Source: Isoetes taiwanensis
Lineage: Eukaryota > Streptophyta > Lycopodiopsida > Isoetales > Isoetaceae
Assembly (NCBI GenBank): GCA_021234155.1
Contig: JAJEKV010000053.1
Span: 2,836,077 to 2,900,076, forward strand
Direction of reading: 5' to 3'
DNA length: 64,000 nucleotides
The position numbers and the translations under genes are program-made. Below the pieces are notes generated by a model. The model ran no database searches, had not been told where the DNA came from, and saw only the letters and a program-made list of their open reading frames with translations. Shown piece after piece: positions 45,199 to 57,719 of this stretch; the first letter of the stretch is position 1, and every line of letters starts with the position of its first letter.

Positions 45199-47699
45199 AT
45201 GGCTAAGTTGGATATTTGTTTTACAGCTTCCAAGAGATCACTAGTTACATCAACTACTACACCCACAAAGAAACTCAAGAAGGACCCCAAGGTAGTACAA
45301 GAAGAAACTAAGGAGATAGATCGGACTCTTGGTATCAAGCTAATTGATGATGGCAGAGTCATAACATGTGAGCTAAGTCAAGACTTGCCAAAGACAGTTT
45401 TACCTGAGGGGTCTGAATGATATGTTACTATGAGCAGGGCAGGCTCAAAGTATGACGTAGTCCTACATTCAAGGGAGAACAAAGACGCGGCCCTCAAAAA
45501 AGTAGGGTTGGTCCTTTCATGCGAGGAGCTTGATGACGAGATCTGTGTCTTCATAATAGAGAAGACTGTAAAGAAGAATCTCAGCATTTCCAAATACAAT
45601 GCAGGTATAGACGGATTCAGACTAGATAAGACAACAGACGATGTTACAAAGTATGGCTAGCCCCTTCAAGGCTCACACCATACAATTCGTTATGTATGTG
45701 AAAGAGTGTTCGCAGTCCGACGAAGTTTGCAGAAGAAACCATCTTCAAGCTTCTACATATTTGGTTTTGGTAGTAGTGGCGGTGCACTTGAATCAGAAAC
45801 TTTGGCCTTAGTATCTTTGCCAAAGCCAGTGTGAAACGTATATTGAAAAGAAATCGAGGGTTGATGCTGTAGACAAGCTTCTGAAGTTCAAGCAATGGTA
45901 TCCACTTGGTTTGGACATAACAAAAAGGATAGCCATTGACAAGTTGATAAGATCTCCTAGAGCATCTTTCATATCTAGGATCTTTGATCCCAAACATGCC
46001 CTGAGGATACAGAAGTCCATGGTTGAATTTTCCACCACAGCACCAAATCTAGTTGATGTTATACCATGGGACTCAGTCAATGACAAGCCACGCCCATGGA
46101 AGACATGGGATGACCTAAGGAAGAGCGACACGGTACACTACATAGTCATTGACAGACAACACTCAGTTGAGGCGCGAAAGGCGCTTATAGAGAAAATGGA
46201 TAACAAGGAGTACATGGAGCACTTCAGTTATAGGCAATGTCGAATCCTTAATCATTACACACCTCAACTTGCACTGACTACAATAAGTGCAGACTTGAAC
46301 ATAATTGCAAGGGTGGTACAATACAATAAGTGACTTTATTTCTTATTCTGCAATAATCAACTTCGCTCATCGCGGCGAGGCTGCCGATCCAACATTGGCT
46401 GCGGTCTGGGTACATAACACGCAATAAGTTTTTATTATCTTGCTTCAGCATTCTCGCGCTACGCGCGAAATGGATATCTACATGGTACTAACTTATGGTT
46501 TTATATTCTTATCTCAGACCATATCCCATGCAGTTGAGGCAAGCTAGAAATCAATAGATTGAGCAAGAAGAAAGACACCTACGAGGAAAAGATGATCAGC
46601 AAGTCATCATACAAAAGAAAAATGATGTTGCGGAGGAGGAAGAGGAAACTTGCACCAAGAACAAAAGTCCAAGGAAGGCCCCTCTAATTCCTACCACATA
46701 GTCTTCAGTCATGATCATGTGTGGGACAAATGGAATGAGGTGTGGAACAAGTGGACAGCAGGAGAGCTTGTAGGAAAAGTAGGGAAACCTGAGAAAGGAT
46801 CCCTTGATGATTTCTGATCCTGAGACTTGAGGAGTGCCCGGGGTTAAGGGAAGAAGAAATTCTCAAGGTGCTCCAATCTGTTATAGAAGGACAGGTCTTT
46901 GTGAAGGTCTAAAAAATCAATGATGTACCATCCTTTCCAGAGGCCTGCAAGTCCATGAAAGACCACCCGTGTCATGAGGCCGGCCATCTCAAAGGAACTC
47001 TTTGAGATGCCTGGAATAGAAAACCTATCTGAGCAAGGCATCTTGGACATGATAAAAATAACTGATGAAGACCTGCTCAGGTACTCAAAGTGGTTGCCTG
47101 GATTTATTCAGGCATATAAATCCAGGAACAAGGAAAAACCAGCCCATCTACCATCATTTGGAGCTGAAGTGCAGAGTCAGTTGGGACTTGGACATTCACG
47201 GGCTGTCTCAAAAAGAAACCTACATGGTGAAGTCTTGTCGGGGTTCTGCAGTTTGTTGCCACCCGGACCCAAAGGCGACTTTATTGTTAAGTGGTGGTGT
47301 CGAACATACCCTCAGGATATAGACTACTACATCTCCATGCTCTCAAATTGTCTCAAGCGGACCATAGAAGAGTACATCACACTTGTGTTCTTATGCGAAC
47401 CTCTGAGAGGAATATCCAAAGATCTTGCGGGCCACTACTCGGGGTAGAGGCCAATATTGAGTGTCGCATGCACGGGGTGCTAGTAGATGGGATGCACCGC
47501 TAAGAACAATTATGTCACTCATGGCATAACAATGATCACTTACGTGATCATAAATAAAATGTTGAGCGTGGTTTCTGAGGCACACAAGAGTGGCCCCAAA
47601 AGCTTCTGGCCGATACTCGGTTCTGAGAGAAGGAGAGATTGGGTAATTACCAAGCTTGGACCGATGAGCTTACCTTCAACCCTGCCGGGAGGAATGTGA
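45199..47699 (+). pseudogene. Broken multi-part coding region of unknown function
   Basis: Plus-strand frames follow one another: 45199-45417 (MAKLDICFTASKRSL...; ends EGSE), 45430-45657, 45911-46333 and 46974-47447, then 47487-47699. The 45911-46333 part has VHYIVIDRQHSVEARKALIE and ILNHYTPQLALTTISADLN. The I-D-x-QHS-xA box faintly resembles ParB-like domains, a weak inference. Later parts have GFCSLLPPGPKGDFIVKWWC and KSFWPILGSERRRDWVITKL. Coding composition is good and stops are few, which suggests either a multi-exon gene or a fairly young relic. At least one stop (45418) and several frame changes separate the parts. It sits just right of the long foldback, and GC palindromes lie between its pieces. 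I do not recognise the protein. Confidence 0.42.
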
Positions 47700-50540
47700 G
47701 AAGGAATTCAAGGCAAGTGCAATGAACAAGTCTGAGACCACAACATGGAGCAAAAGCCAAGTAGAAAGCCAAGTTAAATCGACCATAACATGGAGCAAAA
47801 AATATCTTCATAAAAATATACATGAGACCTTAGAGGTGATAGAAGGATTTCGAGGAAGAAGCGGATATGTTTGGTAGATGATGACCCGGATTAAGTGTTG
47901 CTTGAGCGTGGGCGGACATAAATCCTCAGACATGGCACCCAAAATAATGTAGATGAAGAGAATTGGGTGTCAACAAAATACTATAGATGTTTGACTCCCT
48001 CATATCAGCCCCTCTGATTGCACCTTTCACGAGTAGTAGACCCGATTTGCAAGGAAAAAGTAAACCTACGGACTATGATCAGGTTGTAAAAATTCTTGTT
48101 AATGAAAATGTACTCAGTTGTAAAATACTTGTATGTGTACATAACTTATATGAATATAAAAGATGTTTTTGATGCAAAACTTAGTTTGGCCTTGGCTCTT
48201 TCCAGCATACACTCTACTTTTTGCCTTGGTTTTGTTGTCACTAATTTCTAACACACTCAATAAATGGTGCAATATTGCCACCAATTCATTTTCAAAAAAA
48301 AATACAGGACGCAATTTCTTGCTCAAAACATACGGAAAAAAACCCAGGTAAAAAAATGAACAGTGGAATAATTTCAAAATAACGGAATCGTGGTTAATAC
48401 ATAATGCACTCAACAATTTCAATAAGCTAAGGTATAAGTAGTACACTCAATTTATATTCAATTATTGAATACCATTACCCAAGGTATTGACCTTGCTCCT
48501 ATTCATTTGTTGGTTTCGAGACTCTTCCTTTAGCTTTGATCTTGTTATCCTGGAGTCCGGTGTGGATTATATTCCAATCCACATGGATGATCACAGTTTG
48601 GCTGTTGGTTAAGTTTGTCTAGCTTTATTTTTCTTGTACAGTTTGTGTTTCATTTTGTGAGTTTTTTTGTTCTTATTCCAGGGTACTTGTTAGTAACTTC
48701 TTGTTTAACGAGGTTATGATGGAAGTAATGAAGGCGCACAAGGAATGTTAATCATCTAGTCTTGAGCTTAACACCATCTCTTATAAGCTTAGAGATTGAT
48801 GCCTCCCACCCCGATTCACGTGTTTATCCTTCTGAACTAGAGCAAGTATTCAAGAATTTGCTTCAAATGTGATACAAATTGGTACTGAAGCCCATAGGAT
48901 AGCTGCCTCTCTTTGCATGATGAGAGGACAATCTACTGGTTTCTTTTATGACATAGATTCTGTCATGTCTAACATGGAATAGGAATAGATGGGTATGCCA
49001 GTTTCTGAACTCTATACTTTGAGGTCCCACATGAGCCTTGCAAGGCTTTATTGATCCAAGAAATCCGGCGGGTTGACTATGTGATTAGACATGCTTGTGA
49101 TCGGGCCCATCCATGAATTAATGTTTGATCTTGTTGATTTTGTGAACCTTAAGTTGATTGAAGGAATTGTTTGAGTGCTTGTCAACTACATGATTCTTTT
49201 TCTGATTTGTTGAATGTGAATAAGACGATTTCTGATTCTTCTGCTTGTAGATTATATGCTTATCGTATGTACATTTGTATTTATACTAACAGATCTGAAC
49301 TTTCAGCCGGCTACGAGCCCTGGATATAGCAGTTATCCCTTGGATTGGGAATTCTACTATGCGCGGATGATCATGGGTATCGTGCTGTAGTTCAACTCCC
49401 CAAGTTCACTGATGGTTTGTTAAAGTTTTGTTGAGTCATGCCTTTGCTATATCTGATGTCGCTGAAAGCATGGGTGTTTTATCACATGAGAGTTGCTAAC
49501 AGAATGCTCAAGCTCTCATCGACATCAGAGATATCCTCGAGGTAAGTCCCGAGCGTTGAGTTCTAGTTGGAGTTCAATTTCCCAACCTCGCTTAGTTTTG
49601 GATTGATGCGGTGCATCAGGTTATATGATGTTCAATTAGATTTTGGAATATTGTATTGTATCAGGTTATATCATGTGTGTTGTATCAGCCTTGCAAGATA
49701 ATCCTTGGGTTTGGGTTTTTAAACAATTGGGTCAACTTGGAGCAATCTGACCCCATCTTGACTCACAAGGGATGAACTAGAGGGTAATTTATAGACTATT
49801 CTGAGAAATATTACATGATCTGATGGCCACAAAAATTCCTAATATATAGTCCACGATAATACACACATGTGCAAGCATGTTTAAGTTATAAATGGGTAGT
49901 TCGCATGGTTAATTTAATCTTAGCTGTAAAGTACATTTATAATAAGTGGCTAAGAAAGGAGGCCCGTCCATTATATCAAAATTATGGATTTGGTTGATAT
50001 AGGAGGTCCATCTGTTACATCAAAATTGCAGATTTGGTTTCACTCCATCAATGGGATAGATGAAATATTTCTGATTCATTCTATCGCGCCGATATCTATC
50101 CGGAAGGTCTGATCTGCATAAATTATATGGATTAACATGCGCCTTTTTTCCATTCCTGTTCTTATTGATTCTTGTATCATGGGCCTTTGCATAGTCTAAA
50201 CCATTGTCTTAGTGTAATTTATAATTTGTGGTTAATTCCTGGTTAACAAAGTAAGATAAAGATTTTTTTCTAGATTTGAGCCCAGTTGGGTGAAACGAGC
50301 TAATCCTAAGGATTGGTTTTAGTTTTCTTATCTACCTTTCTTACTAAAGAGCTTAGAGTATTTGCTTAATTGTAGTACTCTCATAAAAAAGAACCCGAGC
50401 GTGTTCTATGTTTTTTAGCTCCGTAACTTCATACGTTTTGAATCTAGCTAATATTCTTGAAGGAATATCCCTGATATATCTAGACCTATTATATGACTAA
50501 TATTTCGCATGTGTCCAACTGAGATGGGCCTGACCAATCC
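47700..50540. other. AT-rich intergenic DNA, no supported gene
   Basis: A + strand stretch around 48690-48980 reads FNEVMMEVMKAHKEC then EFASNVIQIGTEAHRIAASL with stops between. It may be an old coding remnant, unrecognised. Otherwise nothing beyond short frames. Confidence 0.4.
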
Positions 50541-50544
50541 AAGG

Positions 50545-52750
50545 TAGCATTCCGGGAATGGATCATATGTCGGACAAAACTCCAAAGAATGTGACATTCA
50601 TCCTCAACAGCTCCCACTTGGCAGCACTGACAAAGACTGTCTTTGTATGGCTCTCGTATCGATCTGTCTGTCTCGATTCAGAGACATTATGTACTTATGC
50701 AAATTGAGGCAATGAGTATGCATTATTTCATGGGAAAATGGGTACATAAGCGGTGTTGTATGCTCCATTTCGATTATGGGCTTTATGTGGTCTTTGGTAA
50801 TATGTGTCTTGAGTTGTTCAAAGGCGTTGCATCCCAGCTTGCTAAAGGAAGCAAGTGTCTGAATCTTGCCTCAAGCTTCGAAATGATCCTCTTACATTTT
50901 GCACCTATATGCACATGTGCTCACGCATATTCAAGCCACTACTAAGCCTCCGGTGGGCCTTGAGATCATCCATACTAACCATCTTACGAAAATAGACGAT
51001 GTGGCCATCAAGGACTACTTTTTGAAGAGGCAAGAAACATGTCTCCTGTAGAAGAATTTGATATTGGACCATGATTTCACTCCCACTGCCCGTGCTAAGA
51101 AGGATTGTTGCACCTGCTCTAAGTCGTTTAGGTAGCAAGGGACACCATCGGGCCCCAGACTTCGACACTGTATAAAAGAGCGAACTCCATCAAGAACCTA
51201 AATAAGTGCGGTGATGGGCCAAGTCATACAACTTCGCTTTGTGACTATTGTCCTGCATTGCATACATCGCTTTCCAGCACGATGTCACTTGTAACCAAGT
51301 GGAAGTATCTTAGTACATGGTAGAAAGGAACTCCACTTCCAAGTACTTGTAGATGAGGCATCATCTCCATTATTTATCTTCTTTAAGTGAGCGAGGGAGT
51401 TCTTGGTTGACCCAGGGATGAGATTAACTGCGATAAATTAATCGTAGCGTCGGTTAATGGCTTTGCATGTCTTCTGCAGTGTAAGCTAGGAGGTCCACAT
51501 CATCTGCATATATGACTCGCCTAGCATTCTAATGCAAAAGTTAAGTTCCGCCGCCCCCATTGTCGCCAGCTTTCCAATTGATCAATGTAGAGCCCAAATA
51601 ATGTTAGAGAGGGCTATTCCTAGAGGACCCCAACACTATTGTCAAATGGTTGGCTCGAGTTCTAACCCGGCACGAGCATGCCTCATATAGCCTATATATC
51701 CCATTAAAGCAGATCAAAGGGACCCTCAAGCTGTCGCAATCTTTCCCATAGCTTTTCTCGAGGCACAATGTCAAAAGTCTTGGCGAAGTCGACAAAGCAA
51801 TACAAGTCTTGTCAATGGTTTATATTGTCTTCAATCAGAGTACCTAGTGCAAAGATATGATCAATGATTAAGTGGCAGGGCCTGAATCATGCGTGTGTAA
51901 GAGCCCGCACCTCTTCTGCCCCTGCTCATCTTGTCAACTGCTGCTCGAGAATGTCGAGAGCAGTTTTGCAAACACTGAACTGACCATAATTTCTCGGTAA
52001 TTTGCCAGGCAATATGGGTCGCCTGCCTTGTAGATGGAAACAACATTACTAATGGTCCATTATGGAGGGAAGCCTTCCTGTAATGCCCCGTTGAACAAGA
52101 CAGTTAAGATCGATGCCATGAAAGGCCCTACCCACTTTAGCAACCCTGCCTGCATACTGTCCAAGTCTGCTGCTTTTCCATTGGCAAGACATTGTATGCT
52201 CTGGACGACAACTGCCTTTGTGATTTTTAGAGTCAAGCCTTCACGAGACCCCTTGTAGGTATTCTTTGCTCAAAACCACAGGAATATAGAGTTCTTTGCA
52301 ACTATTGCCCCCCTTGCTTGGAAGTTATATCCCTATAGGCTATATTGATTTTGTGAGCACCTTTGGTCAAAAGGCCACAGGATGATGGTCTAGGAGATAA
52401 GATATTTCCTTTGATGCCTCATGAAGTACATGGCTTTCTTATCCTAGAGGAAAGTCGCGGTATTGTCGGGGCATGTGGGTATAAAGTAGAATCCATGACT
52501 TGGCGAGGGGGCAGCATTTGAGTTCCTTACACCCGACATCAAACCCGATTATATGGGAAGATTATGGCCTCAGGGGCTGCCGCTGGCGACTTCTCTCAAA
52601 AGCACCTTTGTGCGGCATTCCCAACACTTCAATCAAGCTGGTCGTCTGTTGCTCACGGCTTAGGGGCCAAAATTCATGTCGAGTCATCTGTAAAGCGTCA
52701 GAGGGTAAGCCTCTTGCATGCTTTCGTAATCCAAAGCGTGGTTGAGGCAT
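50545..52750 (-). mobile_element. Decayed non-L1 LINE: reverse transcriptase and Cys-rich C-terminus
   Basis: Reading leftwards: CLANGKAADLDSMQAGLLKW (about 52170), then FMASILTVLFNGALQEGFPP, which is the RT fingers with the N-G-K-A-D-x-D turn. VDFAKTFDIVPREKLWERLR (about 51780) is palm motif A, and LFGLYIDQLESW follows near 51580. After the catalytic region come GATILLSTGSGSE (about 51110) and CQCCQVGAVEDECHILW (about 50610). That last is the C-terminal cysteine motif of RTE/CR1-like elements. The YxDD motif itself is damaged. Sequence from 52450 to 52750 may be the linker to a lost endonuclease. Many stops; dead copy. It is related to the element at 58-61.75 kb but distinct. Confidence 0.75.
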
Positions 52751-55700
52751 GCAGGAGGCTGCAACACATGGGATTTGAGCGACACCAAGCGAGATGTAGA
52801 TAGTAGATGATGCGAGTCGACCTCTACTACATCTCTACTTTACATGCCCATCGAAAATGATTGATAAGTACACCACACTTGGCGTTCACATCATTTTGAA
52901 GCCCAGTTTAAAGAAGGAAAATGTTAGCAATAAAGTTATTGTCATAATAAAATGAGATTAGTGTTATATCCGGTAGTTTTAGGCCTTGTCCCATAACGCA
53001 GCAGTTTGAAAAATCCGTGGTGAACATGGGCGGCGGGTGGTTTTGAAGATGGTGCGCCAACCTGGCAGAAGTGGTTAGCGTAGCCCGCGCCATTTTTTTA
53101 GAAAACATGGTGGTTTTTGTTTCTTATTTATCCTTGCAACTTTAACAAGAGTTTTTATTTATCCTTGCAATTGTAACAAGAGTTTTTCCACATCGAACCT
53201 ATTTGTTTCCACTCTCGCCTGTTCCGATGTTGGCGCTACAAGAAGAAGACCCATCTCCAAGATCAGTCTAATTTCTTGTTTAGCAAAATATCAAATTCTG
53301 GGGAACTTTAGAATCAGCATGCTCCTATGTCTCGGGAAGAAAGGTCCCGGACTTCTTTTTACCACTTTAGAGGCGAACTCTAGCACTTCTGATTCTTGTT
53401 GCATTGCCAGATCCTGGGAGAATACTGTGTCAGGTAAAGGAACTATTAATGGGATTTACTTACTCCGGTAGAAGAATAGAATGGGTCTGCGATATAAAAC
53501 CAGAACACTATGTATTGTTCCTTGGCCTATTTTGCTATTGGCGTCCATCAGGACACATTCTAATGTGTTGGTCGTCCGACAGAGATCTCAGGGCTAGGAA
53601 GTTAGGCTAACAATTAATTTTTTTTCATAACCATTGTTGATTTTTACATAATATTTTCTGATTCTATTTTTTATTTTTCTAGGAGTTTAAAGTATCTTTG
53701 GAGAATATTCCCGTGTTATCCGTTTCCATGTTCCGTTGCCGTTTCCGTTGTCTAAAACTTGGGGACCCGTTGCGTTTCCCATGGACGTGTTTTGTAACTA
53801 TGGTTATATCTAATAATTTATATGTCTTTCATAAACTTGCGAATGTTTTTTGAATTTTGATTTTTTAAATAAAAAAAAATAATATCTCTCATTACACACA
53901 AAACAAAAATATTCAACCTTTTTCTTTCTTCCCATAAAAAACAAAAAGCTGCCGACCATGAAATATTCAATTTTTTTTCTTTCCATGAAAAAGACAACTG
54001 CCAACAATCCAGTTCCTCTTTTTTGCCAAAAAAAATTTGGAGTTTCCCTATATAGGTAGGAGCTCCAATTGCAGCGCCCTGTTTGCCAATCTTTTCCTGT
54101 TTGCCAATTCTTTTTTTTTTTTTTTTTTAAAAGCTGGGCAGCTATCTTAGTGGCATCGCCTTGTAATGGATGAGTGGTAGATGGATGTATTTTGAAGCCA
54201 CCAAACGTAATCATCCACCATATCTTCAAACACAATCATAGAGCATGCATTGATGGAAATTGATGTACAAAAAACTAGAACAAAGAAAACCTCGAAACAT
54301 GGAATGGTCATGTAAATCATATCTATTCATTTGTCCCAATCCTTATGCCCCATGTAAGGATTGGAGCTTTAGCCCGACTATGGAATTAACCATGAAATAT
54401 GAATCTGTAGTATTACATCAAATTGCATGTCTGTTCTTGCGCTTTTAGTGATGAACTTTGTTATTTTTTTTTTTTTTGTTTTTTATGATGAACTCGGATT
54501 GCAAGGCCATGTTTTATTCACATGGACACAACTGGATTTTCATCGGCTGTTGCCTTCACCTCCACATCCTTCTCTGATTGCAAAATAGCCTGATCCATCT
54601 ATAGCTAGATCTAAAACTATACTTCTTGCATGTGGACGCAAAAGCCAAAATAGCCATTTAAATTGCCCCTTGTGTTGTTCGTTGTTGTGCTTTTTTGTTT
54701 GGTGCCATCAAGACTCTGTGGGCATGCAAATCCGGCGGTTCTTTTTTTGCAGGTTAGCATTTTGGGTGATGGCGCTTCATGCCGCCTCAGTTGGCGCGTC
54801 ATTTCTTGTTTTTTACCTGCGTTTTCTTGAACGATATCTGGCTATGGAGGCTTCAAGAGCCCTACTTCTTGAACTATGTCTCGCTATGGAGGCTTTTGTT
54901 GGTGCTTCTGTAACCTTGCCTATGCTTTCAACTGTTGTAGCATGAGCTCCACAGCAACCAGAGATGAGCTTCTCGGCGTTGACCCATAGCATAATATCCA
55001 GCCGTAACCAGACCAGACAACCCACAATAAACAATAGGAAAAAACATGCTTAGTTTAAGCTTTATTTACCTTCTTGTTTTCCTTTTTTATTTTTTGTGGC
55101 TTTGCATTTGCAGTCGAACAAGCATCGGTTGTGCAACAAAAACTCATGGCTGTTAAAAAGTTTGGCCCTTAAAATCATATAAGCTTATTACAAACTCTTT
55201 GTTATAAAACAAGATGCTAACGCATCAATGGATTGCCCATTAAACGACTCATTGATGTATGCACAACTACACACTATTGTGATTACCATGTAAGTGACAA
55301 GAATCGATATTATGTGTTTATTGACTCTTATTCAATATTTTGTGTTTATCGACTGTTGTCATCTTGCAAATGACAAAAGCCAATGCTGTTGTAGTTCTAA
55401 TTAAAGAGGAGCATATAATGCTTTTGTTTTCGTGATTATATATGCATAAAGTATAGAGGCAAATTCAATAGTTTAGTGTCGTTTAGTGGAGTCAATACCT
55501 ATGGGTTGCTCTATGGATTGCTTCTGCATGCTAAAGGAGATAAAGATTGGAATTCCATATAATTAAAACTCTAGTTATCGGCATGAATATTTGTTATTTA
55601 TAGAACATTAACTTTCTAGTTGTTTTTATTTCTACTACTACGTCCTCTCTTGTAGTTGTGTCTTTGAATAACAAGCACGTAGAGAACTAGTGTTGTCCTA

Positions 55701-55772
55701 GCCATTGCCTTCAATTTTGCTATTGCAATGACATAAGTTTTTGGAGGGAATGATAAACTTCTCTCTCTCTCT
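52751..55772. other. Intergenic DNA, no supported gene
   Basis: Frames at 53404-53610 (+) and 54670-54945 (+) have no recognisable similarity. Several poly(T)/poly(A) runs (for example 54112-54128) are present. No ordered repeats. Confidence 0.45.
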
Positions 55773-56123
55773 TTGATTAGAATTTTTAGGCTTACTGTCC
55801 GACATAATTTTTTAAAGTTGATTCTTGTTCAAGAAATCCCTGCAGTTCTAGCATCAACCAAAAGGATACATTTGAGCATGTGTAAACACACTCTAGAAAT
55901 GCTTCCTCTTTTACGTGATAAGATTGTGATCCGGCGAGCAGACTCAATTCCCATATCCATTGGCGGTTGCACATTAGATCAATTGCCAGGGAACGCAGAA
56001 ACAGACACACTCTCTGCACTTATGATGGATCCTGTCCAGTTTCGAGATATGCTGCTCGATTACAACCCAATAAAGACCTTCTCTGTCAACTATGTTGGAT
56101 CCACTGATTTCAATCCAAAATAA
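55773..56123 (+). pseudogene. Unrecognised open frame (116 residues), duplicated at 57.7 kb
   Basis: The frame begins at an ATT-type start in context and has no clear ATG of its own until later. It contains ISIGGCTLDQLPGNAETDTL and MMDPVQFRDMLLDYNPIKTF, then SVNYVGSTDFNPK. The last ~70 residues plus about 150 bp of 3' flank recur in decayed form at 57720-58075, where the matching part reads MLHDYNSIKTFSVNYLW. Retention of coding-like sequence in one copy and decay in the other suggests a former exon. I do not recognise the protein. Confidence 0.33.
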
Positions 56124-56645
56124 TGCCATAAGTGTTGCTCTTTGTATCTTAATGCAATGTAATGTGGGCTTTGTATCTATTGCTCATTTACATACGGTTT
56201 ATGTACTTTAATCTAATGTAATCTGTTTGGCCAAAAATTTGCAAAACCATAAGCTAAAGACAGACATAGTCAGATATTTAAGTATTACGAAAATTTGTAA
56301 TCCATATCTAATGCATCTGCTACGTTATTGGACAGTGCGACAGGCTGTAGACTTCTTCAACGGTTATCGTAGTCTGAACTTAAAATGTGCATTAAAAATG
56401 CAATTTCCATGGCAGTAGTAGCCCATGCCATGCTCAATTACGCTCTCCATACTTCTGCACCGGTTTAAAGGAGGCGACACAACGATCTTAAATGCATTTT
56501 ACCTCTCCAATTCCTAAAGTGTTCAATTTTTCTACAGGGAGAACACTTGAAACTTAGAACTGTCATTTCATATACACAAGTTAATGAACATGAAAATAGC
56601 ATGTTTAGATGCAACCCAGAAGATTCTCTAATGCAACAACCTAGA

Positions 56646-57419
56646 AGGTTTACATCAAATGTTCATTGCAGTTCAACAGTTTCATGAATTATGGTATCAG
56701 GCCCATCTCTCTCTTCTGATAAATATGTGGTTGTGTTTTATTTACCTAATGCAGATGCTTTGAAGGTTCAGTCCAGTCTACAAGGTTCAAAGCAGAGATC
56801 TGAACACGAGCTTGATTTTCTCCATCCGTTGTTGCTTGATTAGGGCACCATGTTGCAATAGCATCTTCAATCCTAAGAAGCGATTATATAATGAAGCCGT
56901 GAATTTAAGCGAGCAAGATCCTCCTAATTGCATTAAAGTAAGTGTCTATATGAATGAATATTTATGTGCCAAATAATGTTTTTAAGTGTAAGGCTGATTT
57001 CCCTAATTACCTACAGGATGTTGTCTTCCTTCTAGGTTTACATCAAATGTTCATTGCAGTTCAACAGTTTCATGAATTATGGTATCAGGCCCATCTCTCT
57101 CTTCTGATAAATATGTGGTTGTGTTTTATTTACCTAATCTTGGATGCTTTGAAGGTTCAGTCCGGTTTACAAGGTTCAAAAGCGAGATCGAACCACGAGC
57201 TTGATTTTCTCCATCCGTTGTTGCTTGATTAGGGCACCATGTTGCAATAGCATCTTCAATCCTAAGCGATGCCATAATGAAGCCATTGAATTTAAGCGAG
57301 CAAGATCCTCTAATTGCATTAAAGTAAGTGTCTATATGAATGAATATTTATGTGCCAAATAATGTTTTTTAAGTGTAAAGGCTGATTTCCCTAATTACCT
57401 ACGGGGATGTTGTCTTCCT
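56646..57419. repeat. Tandem duplication, 388-bp unit, two adjacent copies
   Basis: Copy 1 (56646-57029) and copy 2 (57034-57419) begin aggtttacatcaaatgttca and end attacctac-gatgttgtct-tcc. They differ by a few substitutions and indels. Each contains tggtatcaggcccatctct, whose first nine bases match the usual start of an LTR-retrotransposon primer binding site (TGGTATCAG), but the rest does not. No LTRs are seen around it. The copies lie between the two versions of the 55.9/57.7-kb segment. Confidence 0.9.
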
Positions 57420-57719
57420 AAGACACAATGGATGAGTATTTCTTCACTTAATACATTGTCAATTATTTTACCTTACCGCCATTATTTGATTGTTATACTA
57501 TGTTGGTAGTGAACTAATTTTTTATTGTTAGATTTACATCATGAAAATTAATATACTTCCTATGCTTACTTAATCTTGTTTGGTCTCAAACATTACGAGA
57601 TCACATGCAAGCTGCATCTTAGAAGCGGTGGAAGCGACAGGGGTAAAAGCAGGTTTGCGGTACATACTTTGAAGACAATGACATGGATGACATTTGCTAG
57701 AATTGTGGCATGTGAAAGC

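Larger units (their letters stand above)
41287..46470. repeat. Dispersed short GC-rich palindrome family, about 11 copies
   Basis: A 16-20 bp near-palindrome with core TCGCGCTASGCGCGA, often extended to TTCTCGCGCTA-GCGCGAGAA, occurs throughout an otherwise AT-rich block. Copies are at about 41294, 41391, 42023, 42047, 42151, 42343, 44678, 44932, 45081, 45138 and 46451. A weaker match lies near 43605. The half-sites vary (for example TCGTGCTTAGCGCGAG) while dyad symmetry is mostly kept. They lie between or beside the broken coding remnants. I noticed none elsewhere in the window. Function is unknown; a mobile hairpin or a protein-binding site are possibilities. Confidence 0.72.

Noticed and set aside
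45911-46333. Firm ParB/nuclease assignment
   Set aside because: Only one short box is suggestive. The remaining residues do not let me place the family, so I left it as unknown.
41287-46470. CRISPR-like array of palindromic repeats
   Set aside because: Spacing is irregular (tens to thousands of bp), repeats vary, there are no uniform spacers or cas genes, and the DNA is eukaryotic.
57069-57095. LTR-retrotransposon primer binding site
   Set aside because: Only TGGTATCAG matches; the following bases differ from the usual site and no LTR ends, gag or pol are nearby.
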